The notes under the pieces were generated by a model. The model made no database searches, was not told the origin of the DNA, and was given only the letters and a program-made list of their open reading frames with translations. A stretch of DNA of 64,000 nucleotides from Pithys albifrons albifrons. Taxonomy: Eukaryota > Chordata > Aves > Passeriformes > Thamnophilidae. Both the position numbers and the translations under genes were made by a program. The stretch is taken from assembly GCF_047495875.1 (NCBI RefSeq), contig NC_092472.1:1210849-1274848 (forward strand), in the 5' to 3' direction. Positions within the stretch are counted from its first letter, which is position 1, and each line of letters starts with the position of its first letter. Below are positions 25,506 through 38,727 of the stretch, one piece after another.

Positions 25506-26344
25506 AGTATCTTTGATTGTCAGAAGAGAACTGGCAGGTAAAGCCATCGGTGATCGGTTGCTCTGAATGCAGTGGTTCTCCTTTGGATGCATTCAGTGGG
25601 ACCCTTAGGAAGTGACTTCTGTGCTTTGATCCCCCTTTGTGATTTTTTTAATTGATGTTTTAAGAATTTTTATTATTTTAAAAATTGGATGTGGGCAAAG
25701 TTTTCCATTGTCCCCCTTTAGACCTGCCATTTCCCTGAGCTAGGGGTGACCCATTTATATGGTAAGGATGATCCCATCTGCACAGGGGTGTAGATGGTGT
25801 TAAAAGGTGTGTGTGCTGGGAGTGCAGGAGCAGCTATGTGATAACCCACTATCATCACTACTCCTTTCTGGACATGAATCCAGTTTGCTGTGTACTTTGA
25901 ATGGAAGGAAACAGTCACCAGTCTGGCTGTATCTGATGTCTGGCTCCCTGTTACCAGCTCTCACTCTGTGGCTGTGACTTCAGCCTCCTTCTCCTCCTCG
26001 ATTCCTGACCTGGCTGCAGCCAATATCTGTCTCTCAGCAGGAGGAATCTGAGGAAATGCAGCAAACTTCAGCTCCTGGGGCTAAATTGTTGTGCTGTCTA
26101 ACATCAAACTGTGTTGAACTAATTGACAACCAGCTTTAAACGTACCCCAATCAAGCAAATGCATTGATTTATTTTTTCCTCTCTTGCCGAGCGCTAAGCG
26201 GCTTCCAGCTTGGTTTCCTCCCCAAGAAGTGGATAACTCATCTATTGTGTAGTAAAACTGATGGGCAGTGTTGACCTCTATACAATCCTTTCAGTATGCT
26301 GAGGGAGGAAGGAGTTTCTTATGCTTCTGTGAATGTTTGACCAC

Positions 26345-26399
26345 TTAAAAAAAGCAAAACAAAAAAAAGCCCAACCCAAAACCACACACAACAACAAAA
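26345..26399. repeat. A/C-rich low-complexity tract
   Basis: A-runs followed by CCAACCCAAAACCACACACA and AACAACAAAAG. Low complexity with no associated element. Confidence 0.75.
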
Positions 26400-28739
26400 G
26401 ATGATCCATTTTCTCTGGATGTCTTTGAAAGAAGCTTAGTTTAGAGACAGACTGGAGAGAAAGGCTATTGATTTTGTTTGACCTCCAAAGAGACTGCGGT
26501 CAGTATATTTTCCCTGTTGGAAGTGGTTCAGGGCTCTGAATTTCCATGTCAGCGTTTGTATTCTGAAGCGCACTGGAGCTTTTGCAGCTTCTTCAATAAA
26601 TAGCAAGCTGTAGGGAAAGGTAATGCTGGTGTAGATTTATTTCCCTCTGGATCTGCCCTTCCTTTCTTTTTCTTTCCTACGTAGCTTGGTAGTGTTGCTG
26701 ATGAAGCATTTACAGTCCTTTTCACTGAAAGCTGTGCAGGTTCGTGGCTTAAACTGAGGCTACAAGCAATAGTTTTGTAATCCCTGCCTTGCTTTCTCCA
26801 GGGCTGAGCCAGGTCCTTTCCCACCCTCTTGCCTGCACCAGCAAGAAGTGAGATGTCTTCCTTTACAGAGTAATAAAGCCTCTAAAACCTGACATCCTCT
26901 CTTCTACCCTGATTATTCCCAGCATTTCCATAGTAAAACCTTTCTGATTTTCACTCAATCTCCTGCACTGAAACAGAATATTCTGTTTGGGAACTACAGT
27001 GGTATTGGAAATGCTCTACTCAGTACAAGTCTGCGTAGTTTTTTAGATGTTCTTGTAAAATGGCTTATGACAACTGATGTACCCTTTCCCTGGCAGTCAC
27101 CTACCAAAGGATGGCTTCCGAGGATGGAAATTCCTGTAGGATATGTTGATTGTCAGGTCTGAGAGTTCTTGAAGCTCCTGTGAGCAGCAGTGCCTGTCGG
27201 CATCTCTCCATGCTGAGGTGTCAACTCTGTTATCTCCTCCTAATTTAACAGTAATGCTTCACACGGCATGTTTTGGGGTTGTGTGCTTCCGCCTGCTTGG
27301 CCACAAGCTCAACACAGCCAGTTAGCTGCTGTCAGCACATCAAGGGGTGCCTGATAAACCTGCCACAAAGTAATCAAGGCATAGGTAGAGAGTTGCTGAT
27401 GTTGGATACCAGCTGCCGAACTGCCCTGTGGGCTTTGCCAGCATGAGCTTCATTTCTAACTCACATGGACAGACGTTCCTCTTGGTCCTAATCCTCTCTT
27501 TAGGGAAAGGGTTGATCTTTTTGCCACTGCCAACCTCACCTCTGCTTTTAATTGTGTTTGGGGTCAGGGTGGAGGCTGCTGGTGCGGGTGCCTGAGAGCC
27601 TGTGGGATGAGTGGGCTGCTGACAATTCCACAGCATCTTAGGCACTTCATTTCCCAGAGAGCAACAGCCCAATGTATCCCTAAAAACTAATGAATGGTGG
27701 AGGATCTATTTGTACAGCCTGTGCCAAGCCAAACCGAAGCTGCAGCTTGTGCTGCACTTATAACTCTACTGACTCCCCAGAGCAGGACTTAAAGGGTTCC
27801 CCAGAACGTTTTTTCCCTGTCTTCAGACCAAGCCCTCTCTCAACATCGGAATATTCAATTACATTAACCCTTTGCAAATGGCTCAGCAATCACCTCTGGG
27901 AATGGTAAGAAAGAGCTGTGACTGTTAAGCCTCTGCACAAACATGAAAGAGAGGAGCTGACGAAGAGAGTTGTGGGAGGGGATGGACTTGCTCCCAGCGA
28001 TCCCCCAGCCCCAGGCAGGACTTGAGCATGCCCAAAGCTGCTCGGTGCTGCCCAGCAGTGCTCGGCCTGCATATCTCCTCTGGACTAGCTGCTGGAGGTG
28101 GGTTCCATGGGTGCTGCCACTGGCCTGTCTGGCCACACTGGTTGCTCATGTCTCTCCCGGGTACTGCTGCTGCCGAGTGTCCCTTGGCCACAGTTCCCAA
28201 GGCTTGTGCAAGTGTGTCCCCCTGTTTCCACTGGGTCAGTGGGTAGGACAGGGCAATGCAGAGGGGCTGTCATGTGGGTTGGACGGTTTAGTAACAGTTA
28301 TAATTATTATTGATAAATACAATATTTATTACTGAATTAATACAATAATATTCATCAACTCACTTGCCTTGGGAGTAAGTAGTCCTGGGCTTGTAGTCTG
28401 AGCACAGGCTGGGCTATTTTGGTGTAACCCACCTCAAGGTTATCATGAAGCTTTGTTAATTAACAAGCAGAAAGTTTTGCCAGAGCCCCGAGTAGCAGGT
28501 GCTGTATCAGCTGAGCATGCTGTTGGAATCACAGGTAATCCCAGGGAAAGCAGCAATGCTCTGTTGTCCCAGTGCCGTTTCTTTCCTAAGGTAGTCAGTA
28601 GGACATTGTAATGATGGAACAGGAATATGACAATTTCTTGTTGATGATAAACATCAAAAACTAAGAACGTGTAGAAAATCAGAGGTGTCCTTGTGTTTTA
28701 AGTACCCGTAATCTGTTTTTCAGAGGTGGGTACCAGAAT

Positions 28740-28915
28740 ATCCCTTTGATTCTCAAAGGTAATTGCACCTCTTAATTAGCTGGAGAAACCACCCCCCACA
28801 GCCTGAGATCTTGCTATATAAATTATAATTAACCCCTTGGCACTGGAAGTTGAGATTTCCTGCCCCCGAGCACAAATGCAAAACGCATTAGCAGCACTTA
28901 AGTCAGACACTCGCC
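28740..28915. promoter_or_regulatory. Candidate conserved non-coding element with a palindromic TCF-like site
   Basis: A perfect inverted repeat CCTTTGA-TTC-TCAAAGG (28743-28759) is followed by TTAATTAG (28772-28779), TATAAATTATAATTAACC (about 28815) and a GC-richer end. Each arm contains a TCF/LEF-type CTTTGA core; nuclear-receptor half-site readings are also possible. There is no transposon signature and no coding frame. Function is inferred from motif grouping only. Confidence 0.35.
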
Positions 28916-29470
28916 CACCGCAGCCGAGGGGTCAGCCCTACCCTGAACACGGCTGAGCTCCGCAGTCCGGGAGGAAAAGGGCAGGGAAGCCGCTGAAACC
29001 CGCGGGGAAGCACTAAATGCACCATTCGAGGGTGTTTGACCTGCTCTTTTTTCAGAGCTGCAAATGTCGCAGCAGGCAGGAGAACACAGTAAAAAGCAAA
29101 CCCAGGCCGGGCGACGGGCTCCCCCGTTGCCGACATGGCTGGGCGCGTCTCCGTGAGACCCGGCTCGGCGCTGCCGCCGCCGCAGCTCCAGCAGCATCAT
29201 TGTCTGGTGCCAGACACACTTGGCTGTGCCTGTTGTGTGCAGAGCGCGCCGGGCCACCCACTGCTGTCATTCACCAGCATCCTGCTTTTTTGTGTCCCTT
29301 TCATCGCGCCTCTTGGGGGATGAGCCTTAACTCCTCACACCGGAGGTGACCTGTGGGGCAGCGCCAGGTTGGGCAGCTGGCGGCGGGGAGGGGGTGGCAT
29401 GGCCGGGGGGGGGGGAGGGCTGGGACACCTGCGACACTTCCCTTCCCACTCCCCCCCGTCCACAGCGTGA
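28900..29470. other. CpG-rich block with G-quadruplex-prone run
   Basis: CpG density rises sharply here (GCGACGGGCTC, GCTGGGCGCGTCTCCG, CGGCTCGGCGCTGCCGCCG near 29109-29185), unlike the CpG-poor surroundings. It ends in a G-rich stretch with an uninterrupted run of 11 G (29405-29415). It could be an intragenic CpG island, an internal or antisense promoter, or an orphan GC block. The open frames here (up to 119 aa, on both strands) show no recognisable protein family. Confidence 0.5.
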
Positions 29471-29508
29471 CCTCAGAGCCTGGTGGGCTCTTGGAAAACC
29501 ATCTGCTT

Positions 29509-29572
29509 TCATAGAATCACTGAACAGTTTGGTTTGGAAGGGACCTCAAAGGTCTGCTAGTTCCCCACCAGG
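29509..29572 (-). mobile_element. CR1 LINE 3' tail fragment (antisense)
   Basis: Begins TCATAGAATCACTGAACAG and continues TTTGGAAGGGACCTCAAAGG, the reverse complement of the CR1 3' end. Only about 60 bp remain. Confidence 0.88.
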
Positions 29573-32500
29573 AGCTTGCACAGAAGCTTTTTAGCTCACA
29601 TTAGCTGGTTCCTTTGCTCCTTCTGGGTCTTGGATGGAGAAGTGACTCTCTGCTGGCACGGGTCAGTCTGCAGCTTTGTGCCAGTCTGTAAAGCCCTTGG
29701 AGCAGGTGGTGTTGGCCAAGGGCTGTCTCTTGCCCCATGGGCCATGTGGTGTGTCCTTGGGCTCCTCTGAGTTGGTGGCTCTGGGTCACAGCAGTGGTTG
29801 CTGAGCTCAGTGGTGGCAGCAGGTGTGGGGTAACTTGGTCACCTTGGCAGAGGTCTAAGGTGGCTTCTTTCCCCTATGGCAAAGGTGAGGGGCAGGCCTG
29901 CTCCTCGGGGTTGGCATGCAGATCTGGCCATCAGGACTGTCTGCAAATATTTCAGGTCTGCTGTGTAGAAATAGTGGTGGGGAATCCCTTTCTCCTGTCC
30001 ACTCCAAAGGCTGTGGAGAGAGATAAAAAGCAGAAAGTAAGAAGGTGTCCCAGTGGGGAGGAGGAACGGGCTTGGTGTTGTGGGGTAGCAAGTGTTGGAA
30101 GCAAGGTTTGTGCTCTGAGTTTTGTCCTTTGTCTGGATGCCTGAAGATCTTTAGAGTGAACTATGAGCTGATTACAGAGCCGATCAAAGTGCCCTCCAAG
30201 CTCTGTCCATCTGTGTTTGGATGGGTATGGGTTGGACACTGCAGTGGTGACATCCCCTGCCAGGGTGCCCACCATCTCAAGGGGACATTCCCCCTGCAGT
30301 CCACCCTTCAGGTGGGGAGGGGAGGGCAGGTTGCTCCAGTGCAGTGAGGAGAGAAAGGGCTGAGAAAATTTTGAATGGAAACATGGGCTGAGTTTGAGCT
30401 TTAAGGGTGATCTGAGTCTCTAGATGAAGTGAGACAAATAACAAATAATATAACATCATACAGATTTTATGCTGTCAGTGGTGATTCTTTAAACTCAAAA
30501 CACCCTAAAATGAGCTATTGGAGATATTACCTCTTTTCTTTGCTGCTCTTGTTCATAATGCCACAGATGAGGACTGTCTTAGTTCTGTACTTGATTTACT
30601 TTTTATATTAAGATTTAACATGGGATCTGCTTTTCTTAATCCAAACACTTATGGTTTGAATGCAGAATTATATTTGAGATTTTAAAGTACCTTTATTAAA
30701 ACATAAAACTAATTTTACAGTTCTGACAGGTCTTATTTAAATACCCAGTGCCAGATGCCTTTTGTCCCAAATGACTCTAGGAAAGGAAAAAAAGGCTTTT
30801 AAAACTTCTCATGCAATTAAAATGCAGTAAAAGGCAAGTAAATAGTCTTACATATGCCGAGGACTAAGGGTTACAGTTTAAGAAAAGTCCCATGAAAAAT
30901 GTGTTTCCAAAAATAAATATGTGAAACCAAAGGTGCTAAAGGGAGAGTTAATGTGATACCTGATTTTTGTTGGTTGTTTTATTATTTCTGTTGCTGCTGC
31001 TCTGAGAATATTTGCAGGAGTTGTGTTATGTCTGTAGGGAGAGACCTTTCCAAAGGGACTGGTGCAGAGGACTCTTCTCCAAGGTCCTTCACCTGAGGGT
31101 GTCTTTGGTGCAGCTGGTTCCAGATGTGTGTCTCCAGGTGCTGTAGGGGATCAGTTCTTGTCCACCTCTTTTAAACCTTACCCGAAAATAGTTACACTCT
31201 AAGTACTCTTACCTAAGGGTGACGATTTTCTGTACTTCATTTAATAATATGTTACCTTTTACTTGGCAAAAAGGAGCTTCAGCAGCACAAACATTAAGAA
31301 GTCAGATATCTTTGAAATTGTGTTTGTGACCAATTCTAAGAGCAACTCTTGCTTCAAATCTTAGAACACAGAGGAATTTTCCCCATGTGCCAGAACATTT
31401 TCTTCTGGTAGGTTATGCTGCTGCCTCTGCTGCTCTGGGTTCCAGAGCCACAAGAATCCCACTGAAAACACCGGAGCATCCTGCAACTTCACTTTCAGCA
31501 TATTTTTTACTTGCTGGAAGAAGGGAAGGTTACAATGAGCCCCTTTGAGAAAATGGATGAACATGCTTATGTTCTGATCCATAAAATTAATTATCCTAAT
31601 TTCAGCTTTTACTGTGGCACAGAATAAGAACCCTGCTGGGTAGAATTTAACATCTTTGTGTATCAGGTACATCTGATAATCTTAATTCAACTAATACTGC
31701 AAATGCTTTACGCATTTCTCCCGATTAGCCCCATCTTGGAGCGCTCACAAATACCACAGTGGGACCTGGACAGACTAACTTTTGGAGTGTGTGAAACCAT
31801 CCCGGTGCTGGCATACAGAGAGATTTATGTGTTTGGGACTCTATGGTAAGAGGATATGGTGGTGCTAACATCACACCTACTTTATCACTGAGGAGAAGCA
31901 GCCAACCCTCAGCTGGGTGAGCGCTGCAGGGTACATGAGGTCTGTCGTGCACCCCTGGCCACAAGCAGAGCAGCTTTGGAGAAAGAGTACATGGAGTTCC
32001 CGTAGTTGTCATTTGCTCCTTATTGTTATTTTTGTGTACATCAGTGTTTTTATTGGGTTCAACTGAGACTCGGAACAAGAGTCAAAATAACTTCATCAGG
32101 ATTTGTTCTTGTGGTAATTCTAACCCTCTGTGGGGATGAGAAAGGTTCATGCTCTTTCCAGACCCGAGAGACTCCAGTGCTTTGGATGCCTTTCAACCAA
32201 GTGCTCAGGGCCAGGTTCTGAGGTCGTTGTCTGTTGGGCCTGACTGTGTCAGTAGGAGTTTATTCAAATGAGAATGATCAAAGACAGCAGGGTTTGGCCC
32301 TTTATTTTTCATTTTAGGTGCTTTTTCAAGCATAACAGAGCTTCTGAACTTTTTTGAGGCTCATCCTTCACTAATTCCAGACTCAGAGCCTGGCGACTTA
32401 TCAAGCAGTTTTCCTGCCTCTGTAGAAACACTGTCCACTTGAGCTGTGTTTGGAGGCAGCAAGGCACCCTGGTGAGATGGAGGAATTTCTGCGCTAACAG

Positions 32501-32944
32501 TTTGAATGCTTCTCTTTCCAGGCTTACTTCTTAGTCCTGACGAGTTTGCAGGTGGCAAAGTTCAGAGCAGAATTTGTTCACTGTCGTTCTCCCCCGGGCG
32601 TTTCTAAAGCACACAACATACCTGCCTCCACTTTTACTGAATCTTCTCTCAACAAGCTTATTCACCATCACTGAAGCAACTGCCACAATATTTTTAGCGT
32701 CTTTTATGGTGAATTGTGTATAAAACATCTGCACGAGGCCAAGTCTGATTTCCCACTGCCTAGTTCTGTTTTCTTAGATCTACAAAAATGGGTGTAAATG
32801 GCTCTGTGTCAAAATGACATTATTTTGCATTCATTTTTCATGTGGGTAAATGCTGACCAACCTTTGGGCAGTGCAGACTTGGGCCAGTAATATGGTACTT
32901 AGAGCTCAGACTTTTTTTATTGTTGTTGGTTGGGTTTTTGTTTT

Positions 32945-33010
32945 TCACAGAGTCACAGACTCAGGGATTTATTAAACTTTTATTAAAGTTGGACAAGATC
33001 TCTAAGATTT
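32945..33010 (-). mobile_element. Diverged CR1 3' tail fragment (antisense)
   Basis: TCACAGAGTCACAGACTC followed by AAGTTGGACAAGATCTCTAA resembles the reverse complement of a CR1 end, interrupted by AT-rich sequence. An old copy. Confidence 0.6.
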
Positions 33011-33427
33011 ACTTTAGCATTTATTCTGGTCTTATATCAGCTAACCTGTCAAACAATTTTCATATGTGTGGTCTAATAAAAGACTCATATTAGCACATTT
33101 TCATGTAAACATCTCCCAAAATGTAGTGAATAGAGTAAGTTTGTGGGGACTGTGTCTGGAAGCTTGGACATTTTATAGGAGGCTGGGCAGTTCAGAGAAG
33201 AGGACTTCTTTGTTTTAGAATCTCCTTTTTATGTTGATAGTGCCATTCTGGCATAAACAACACATCTACAGAGTAGGGAGGCAGAATCTCCCTGCGATGG
33301 TCCCTGAGACTCTTGGGGAACACCAGCAACTCAGCATGGTTCCCTGGGCATTGTTAGCTACTGCTGAACTGGTGTAGAAATTTTTTGGGTGGGCATCCCT
33401 CTAGGTAAGACCTCTGTAATGGTCAGG

Positions 33428-33548
33428 GCCAGGCTGAATGGTGCATTGAACCCCCTGGTCTAGTGGAAGGTGTCCCTGCCCATGGCAGGGGTGTTGGAAC
33501 CAGCCGAGCTTTAAAGTCCCTTCCAACCCAAACCATTCTGTTGTTCCA
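33428..33548 (+). mobile_element. CR1 LINE 3' fragment
   Basis: Sense-strand CR1 end: CCTGGTCTAGTGGAAGGTGT, CCCTGCCCATGGCAGGGGTG, then CTTTAAAGTCCCTTCCAACC and AAACCATTCTGTTG. This is the subfamily type with the CCATGGCAGGGG palindrome. Confidence 0.92.
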
Positions 33549-36500
33549 GGTTTCTATAAATGGCTTAAATAGTGGAGGTTTCACTAGTGTGGGAGTGATA
33601 CTCTCTGACCCAAGTATCTCAGGCTCTGTGGGGTTAACTGCAGCTCAGTGTGTCATGCCTGCACATCTGTCCTGGGCTGGGCACTCAGGCTGGTGTGGTT
33701 TCTGCATATCTTGGCCTTGTGTCCTGTAGACATGCCAGGGAGTGCCAAGGGATAGCTCAGTGCACTGGAAGTGGGACAGGATGGGAGTGCCTGAAAGCAT
33801 CTCCTGGAATCTGAAGCTCCTTTCAGCTCATGTTGAGGTTAAGCCCAGAGGAAGGTGTTCCAGAAAGTGTTCCCAGGAAGGGGAACGTTAGCCCTTGTGC
33901 TGTGGTCCTGCACCTTTCTCCACCACCCTGAGCCCCTGGGGCAGTGGCAAAAGGGCAGGGTGAGCAGACAGCTCACTGGGCAGAGGGAACCTCTCACCAA
34001 AGCCATGCCCAAAGCTGTGCTCCCAGTGTGTTCAACTCCACAGGCAGTGGCAGAGGTGGGACCCTGAAGCCAGGTAGGCATCTTTATCAGCACTTGAGGG
34101 ACTTCCGATGTGTGTGGAGTCCTTTGTGTGGAAGCATTTACAGGATCAAGTTGCTGCAGTGTAAGTGCCTTTGAGGTCTTTGCTGCACTATAGATTTTCT
34201 TCTGATGTCTCCCATGCAAATATTTAACCTGTCTGGTTCCTGAGAGCTACCGAGACTGTTCGTGGGTGGCAGGTTGCCTCTGCAATCTGTCCTTTGTTCA
34301 TGCAGGGCCCTTGGTCCTGTTCCCTTTTCCACCCCAGGATGGGGAAGAAAGACGTGCCACGGGGACTTGGCAATTGGTGTATGTCTTGATGCTCCAAATT
34401 TTCTTTCTCTTTCGTTGCAACAGTTAGGGAGGGACAGATACATTGTTTAAAACAAAACCTCATTTGTAGTAACAGCGTTTTTAGCAGCCTGGGTCAGGAC
34501 TGCGAGTCTCCCCAGGCAGACCCTGCACTGACACCTCGAGTCCTTCCCTGCCTTGTGCAAAGCTTAAAAAAGAAAATTACTGGAGCCTGGCTCTTGGAGC
34601 TGCTCTTGCTGCTCCTCCCCATGAACATCCCTTTTAATAGTTTGCCATACGTATGCTCTGCTCGCTCGGGACAGACGTGATGAGCTCACTGCAGTGGTAT
34701 GTGGGTCAGAGCTCTGCCCTCCTGAGCACCAGCCTCACTGATTGGAGGGGTTACTCCTGATTTGCACCTGAATATTTGAGAAGGGAGTTGGGTTCTGCAG
34801 ATTATAACTGTTAAATATGATACAGTTTGCAGGATTATGCAAGTGTGCAAACAAATCTTAGGGATGCAGCCTAGACTCCCTCACTGGTCCATGGCCTGTG
34901 GGCTTCATTAGACCCTCCAGACTTTACCTAATTTTGGCATTATTCCTTCATCATTACATCATGAATGTGGAGACAGGGTCATTCTCTCCTATGTTGTGAT
35001 CGTGTAAAGGATCCACAAGGTTTTAGTAGTGGATAGGCAGTGTTTGAACAGGTTTCAAGTATTTTAAGCACCCTTACCTGTGCTGGGAGTCACACAAGAA
35101 GATTCAGTCTTACCAGAAAGTGGATTTTACTCTCCCATCAAGTGCAATATATGCACTATGAACTATGGAAACCTGCTTTGTCTCAGTTCATTGCCCCAGA
35201 CCAACAAAATGGGAAAGCTGCTCTCTATGCCACATGCTGTGCTCCCAGCCTTGGGGTGTCAGTACATCCTTCCTCTTCATTCACTGGAAATGGTTCCAAG
35301 TCTAAGAGTGGTTTCCCTGGCTTTGTTTCAGAAAAGAAGTGTGCAACAAAATCTTGGTCCCCTGAGAGAGCCTTTTGCCCTGGAAATCTGTTTTAGCTGG
35401 CTGCCTTCAGGGTACCTGTGAGCAGTGTAAGTGCCCGTAGTTCCTTCTCTCTGTGGCTTCTGTCTCCTTTTGCAAGGTTTTTACCTGGGGAAAAAAAAAG
35501 ACAACAGTGGATAGACTTGAAGTATCCTCCTGCATCCTCCTTGCATTTCCCCCTTTCTCTATTTATCTGAAACTAAGCATTTTGTGATAGGTACATGTAA
35601 ACCTTACACTTCTCAGGTGCCCTCTTTCTCCTCTCTTTCCCTGTACATTTCTGACTCCTGTCCTCCCACTCCCAGGAAATATTTGAAAGATAATTTGGCA
35701 TATTTTCTGCCACCTTCACATATCTCCCTGACTTCATGTTTTCTTAGCTGGAAGATAGCTTTTCAACATATATATATGTAATCATTTTCACCCAGACTTG
35801 TGAGGAATTCCAGTCTCTTCCAGTGGGAGTTTTCAGGAAGGTTTAGGTTAAATGGGCCAACAAGGCAAAAGCGTGTAGCAGGAGATCTCACCCTCTAAAG
35901 ACATCTTTTCTCTTTTGCCTTTCCCCCACATCCCCCTAGAAAATATATCAGAATATCTAGCTTTCAAAGAATTTAAACAATAATATCTGATCCGAAGATT
36001 GGAGTACAGGGCCTTTGAAAATAAAGATTGTAATCTCTGTACAGTGTATCCAGGGATGGATGGAGCTGGAACTCAGGTGTGCTGAGCAGCAGAATTCTGT
36101 GGGGATGCTGCTCCAGCATGGTGGGACTCATTTTCCTTGAGCTCTCCACGGAAATTCTCTTAGATTTTCCCTGCCACTTTCATTGTGGACATGGTGTCTT
36201 TATCACAGAGATAAGACAGATGCCAAGTCCAGTTTGACTTAATCTAAAACATGACTGAGCTTTTCTGCTGCTGCATGTGAGTGGGGTGGGAAACACCACA
36301 AGCCCCTTGTGCTGGGTCAGCCTGACCCCCAGGAACTCTTGTTGCAGCATTCAGGGTTGGGATTCATCCCAGCTGATTTTAGATGTGCTGTTCAAGGTCC
36401 CTGTCCCTGCTCCTCAAAGAATTTAGGGAGATGCCTGTTATACAAAGAAGCATCAGCTGTCAGGGGTGCTGCAGACTGGAAGCCAGCTGGGTTATAACCC

Positions 36501-36889
36501 ACCCTAAAGCTGCATTGGTCTCCCTTGTAGGAAAGGCAGCCAGGGATCCCTAGAAATAAGATGTTTCCAACATCTTAGGACTTAGATTTTTCAGAAGTGG
36601 GTGCCTCTGTGTGGCCTTGGCCTGTACTGGTGCAGCTCAGGTCACAGTGGGGATCAGGCATTGTCTGCTGAGCCTCCTTCCCTGTGCTTCCCATTCCCAG
36701 ACATTGGGTGCAGGAGGAACTCTGGGGGTCACAGGCCCCTCGGGCTGCTGGGCTGTGCATTCTGGTGTGTTTGCTGGCATGGGGGTCTCACTGATTGCTG
36801 CTTATCCCTTGCTGCTCAGCCTGGGCTGTGGCACGAGCCTGGGAGGGATCTCAGCACTGCTGTAACCTTTGTGGCCAGCAGGAAAGGTG

Positions 36890-37130
36890 ACTTCCATTTA
36901 GTTCTAAATTATGACATTATTTTATTAGATCTTAAAACTTTATTTAAATTTTTTATTTAAAAAGGGGGAGGAAGGTATCATATTTTAATTAGCAGCGGTG
37001 CCAAAGGAGACCTAGATTAATTATTTGAAATCACTCCATCCAGATGGTTTTAATTTTCACAGCAGGGAACCGGCATCTTTTTAGGTGATATTTTTCAAAT
37101 TAAAATCAGCTTGGATATTACTCATACTGG
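36890..37130. promoter_or_regulatory. Candidate conserved non-coding element (AT-rich)
   Basis: AT-rich, non-repeat DNA with TTAATTAG at 36985-36992, TTAATTA near 37017 and CCAGATGGTTTTAATTTTC downstream. It also contains CAGATGG, an E-box-type site. Its texture resembles the 17.3-kb block. Conservation is untested. Confidence 0.35.
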
Positions 37131-37734
37131 CTGCAGAGTGAGGGGGTGGGGGATGTGAGCCAGAGTGCCCCGTGTTTGTCCACCTAAGTGTGGGCTGCCC
37201 GTGGGGACCTGCGTCACAGAGGTGTGAGTGCTGCCTGTCCTTTGGGACTGCAGCTCAAGGCTCTCATGTTGGAGTGTTTTGTCAGTGTTAGCTCCTACTT
37301 TGGCTGACCAAAGCTGGTATCTGATATTCAGTGTTCTTCTCAGCAGCTTAAGTGCAGCACTGAGGCTGGAATGGATGGGGAATACCTTGCAGCTTAGAAG
37401 GGAACTTGCGGCATCCTGTGGGGAGCCCTCACTCGACCCCTTTGGCAGGTGGTCCCACATCTACTTATGTGCCTGGCTGGTTTCCACACTGTGGATCTGT
37501 GGGCAGTTCCTTGATGCTCTGGGTGTTGGCCATGGTTCCTGGACCAAGCCTTGCTGGCTCCATGACCCCTGCATGTGTACTGGCTGCTGTGTTCCCTCTC
37601 TGAGGCTGACCATTAGCTCACAGGTTTGATACCACTTTGGCAGGTGTCAGGACAAAGCATGCAGCACCCAGTTGTTCCTTGCAAGCTGCTCTCCATCACA
37701 GACACCCAAACCCATGATGCATTCTGAAAAACTT

Positions 37735-38070
37735 AGACAAATATCCATATTTGTGCATGATTGCAAGTAATATTTTGCTGTAATACAGACATTACCCACT
37801 TGCTGTCAGAAAGAAGTGACAATTTAAATATCCCCTGTGGTAACAGGTTTAACAAATATATCTAAATAAATATAAGCAGCTAATAACTTGAAACCCCTGA
37901 ACTTGCAGATGTGACTGAGCTGCAAAGGGAAAACTGTTTAGGGCCCTTGTGAGTTAAAGGTTTGTGATATTTGCACTGCTGCAGAAGCCAAAAGCTGACT
38001 TTACAAGTGGGAAAAATATGAATGTGTTTAAATGAAACAAACTCCCACTTCTATCGCCATGGTAAATCCT
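37735..38070. promoter_or_regulatory. Candidate conserved non-coding element (AT-rich)
   Basis: A non-repeat block with ATGATTGCAAGTAATATTTTG, AATTTAAATATCC, TAAATAAATATAAGCAGC and CTATCGCCATGG. AT-rich and without long ORFs. No gene or transposon is recognised, and regulatory function is only a possibility. Confidence 0.25.
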
Positions 38071-38644
38071 TACAATGAATGTATTTGCTCTTAGAGGGCT
38101 TTAAACCTTGAAATATGAATGCCAAAAAGAATTTGACTTTTTGCAGCACAGATCAAACATTCTCCAGAGTTTGGCAAAAGCTGTGTTTCTACAACAAGGC
38201 TCAGGTCTTACAGGCGTGAGTATTTCCAGAGCAGGACCATGGAGTTGCACTTGCTGACACTCACACATTCTTGCATTGTGTTTCAACTATGTCTCCTTTC
38301 TCCCCCTCCGTACTGGAGATGGATCTGAACCAAAATGTCCAGTCTGCCTGTTCCTGCCTCTCTGGGGAAATTCCTGGAATCTGAATCTTGAGCATGACTG
38401 GAATTTGTGTTTAGATTAGAGCTGGAATAAAAGGCTGAATTTAGATGTGTCTGGGTTTCTGAAATGATGATGATGTCACAGTGCTCACCTGGGTGGCAGC
38501 TCAGCCCCTCCTGCAGATACAGCTGTGTCAGAGCAGGTGGTGTAGGAAGATGCAGCAGAAATCCACCCTCTACCATGGCTCCTGGTGATGCTCTGGCATC
38601 GATAAATGTGTGAGACACTGTGAGATTGGACATATTTCTCCCAG

Positions 38645-38727
38645 CTAGAGCTGAAGACCTGGACCTGGACTGCCCGAAGGCAGTTTATGACATCCTGGAA
38701 GCACAGCTAGACATGAAGGACATCTGA
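38645..38727 (+). CDS. Candidate alternative 3'-terminal exon of FGF18 (speculative)
   Basis: An acceptor-like TTTCTCCCAG ends at 38644. It is followed by an open frame that stops at TGA 38725-38727, with a canonical poly(A) signal AATAAA at 38924-38929. FGF18 exon 3 ends with a single G of a split codon. Joined to this block it would read an Ala codon and continue as RAEDLDLDCPKAVYDILEAQ, then LDMKDI and stop. The result would be a secreted FGF18 fragment lacking most of the trefoil core. Phase compatibility alone has a one-in-three chance probability, and the pyrimidine tract is short. No known protein end was recognised. It lies 736 bp upstream of the regular exon 4. Confidence 0.22.

Noticed and set aside
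32531..32734. 67-codon - strand frame with a protein-like appearance
   Set aside because: Too short to judge, with no recognisable motif, splice sites or neighbouring exons.
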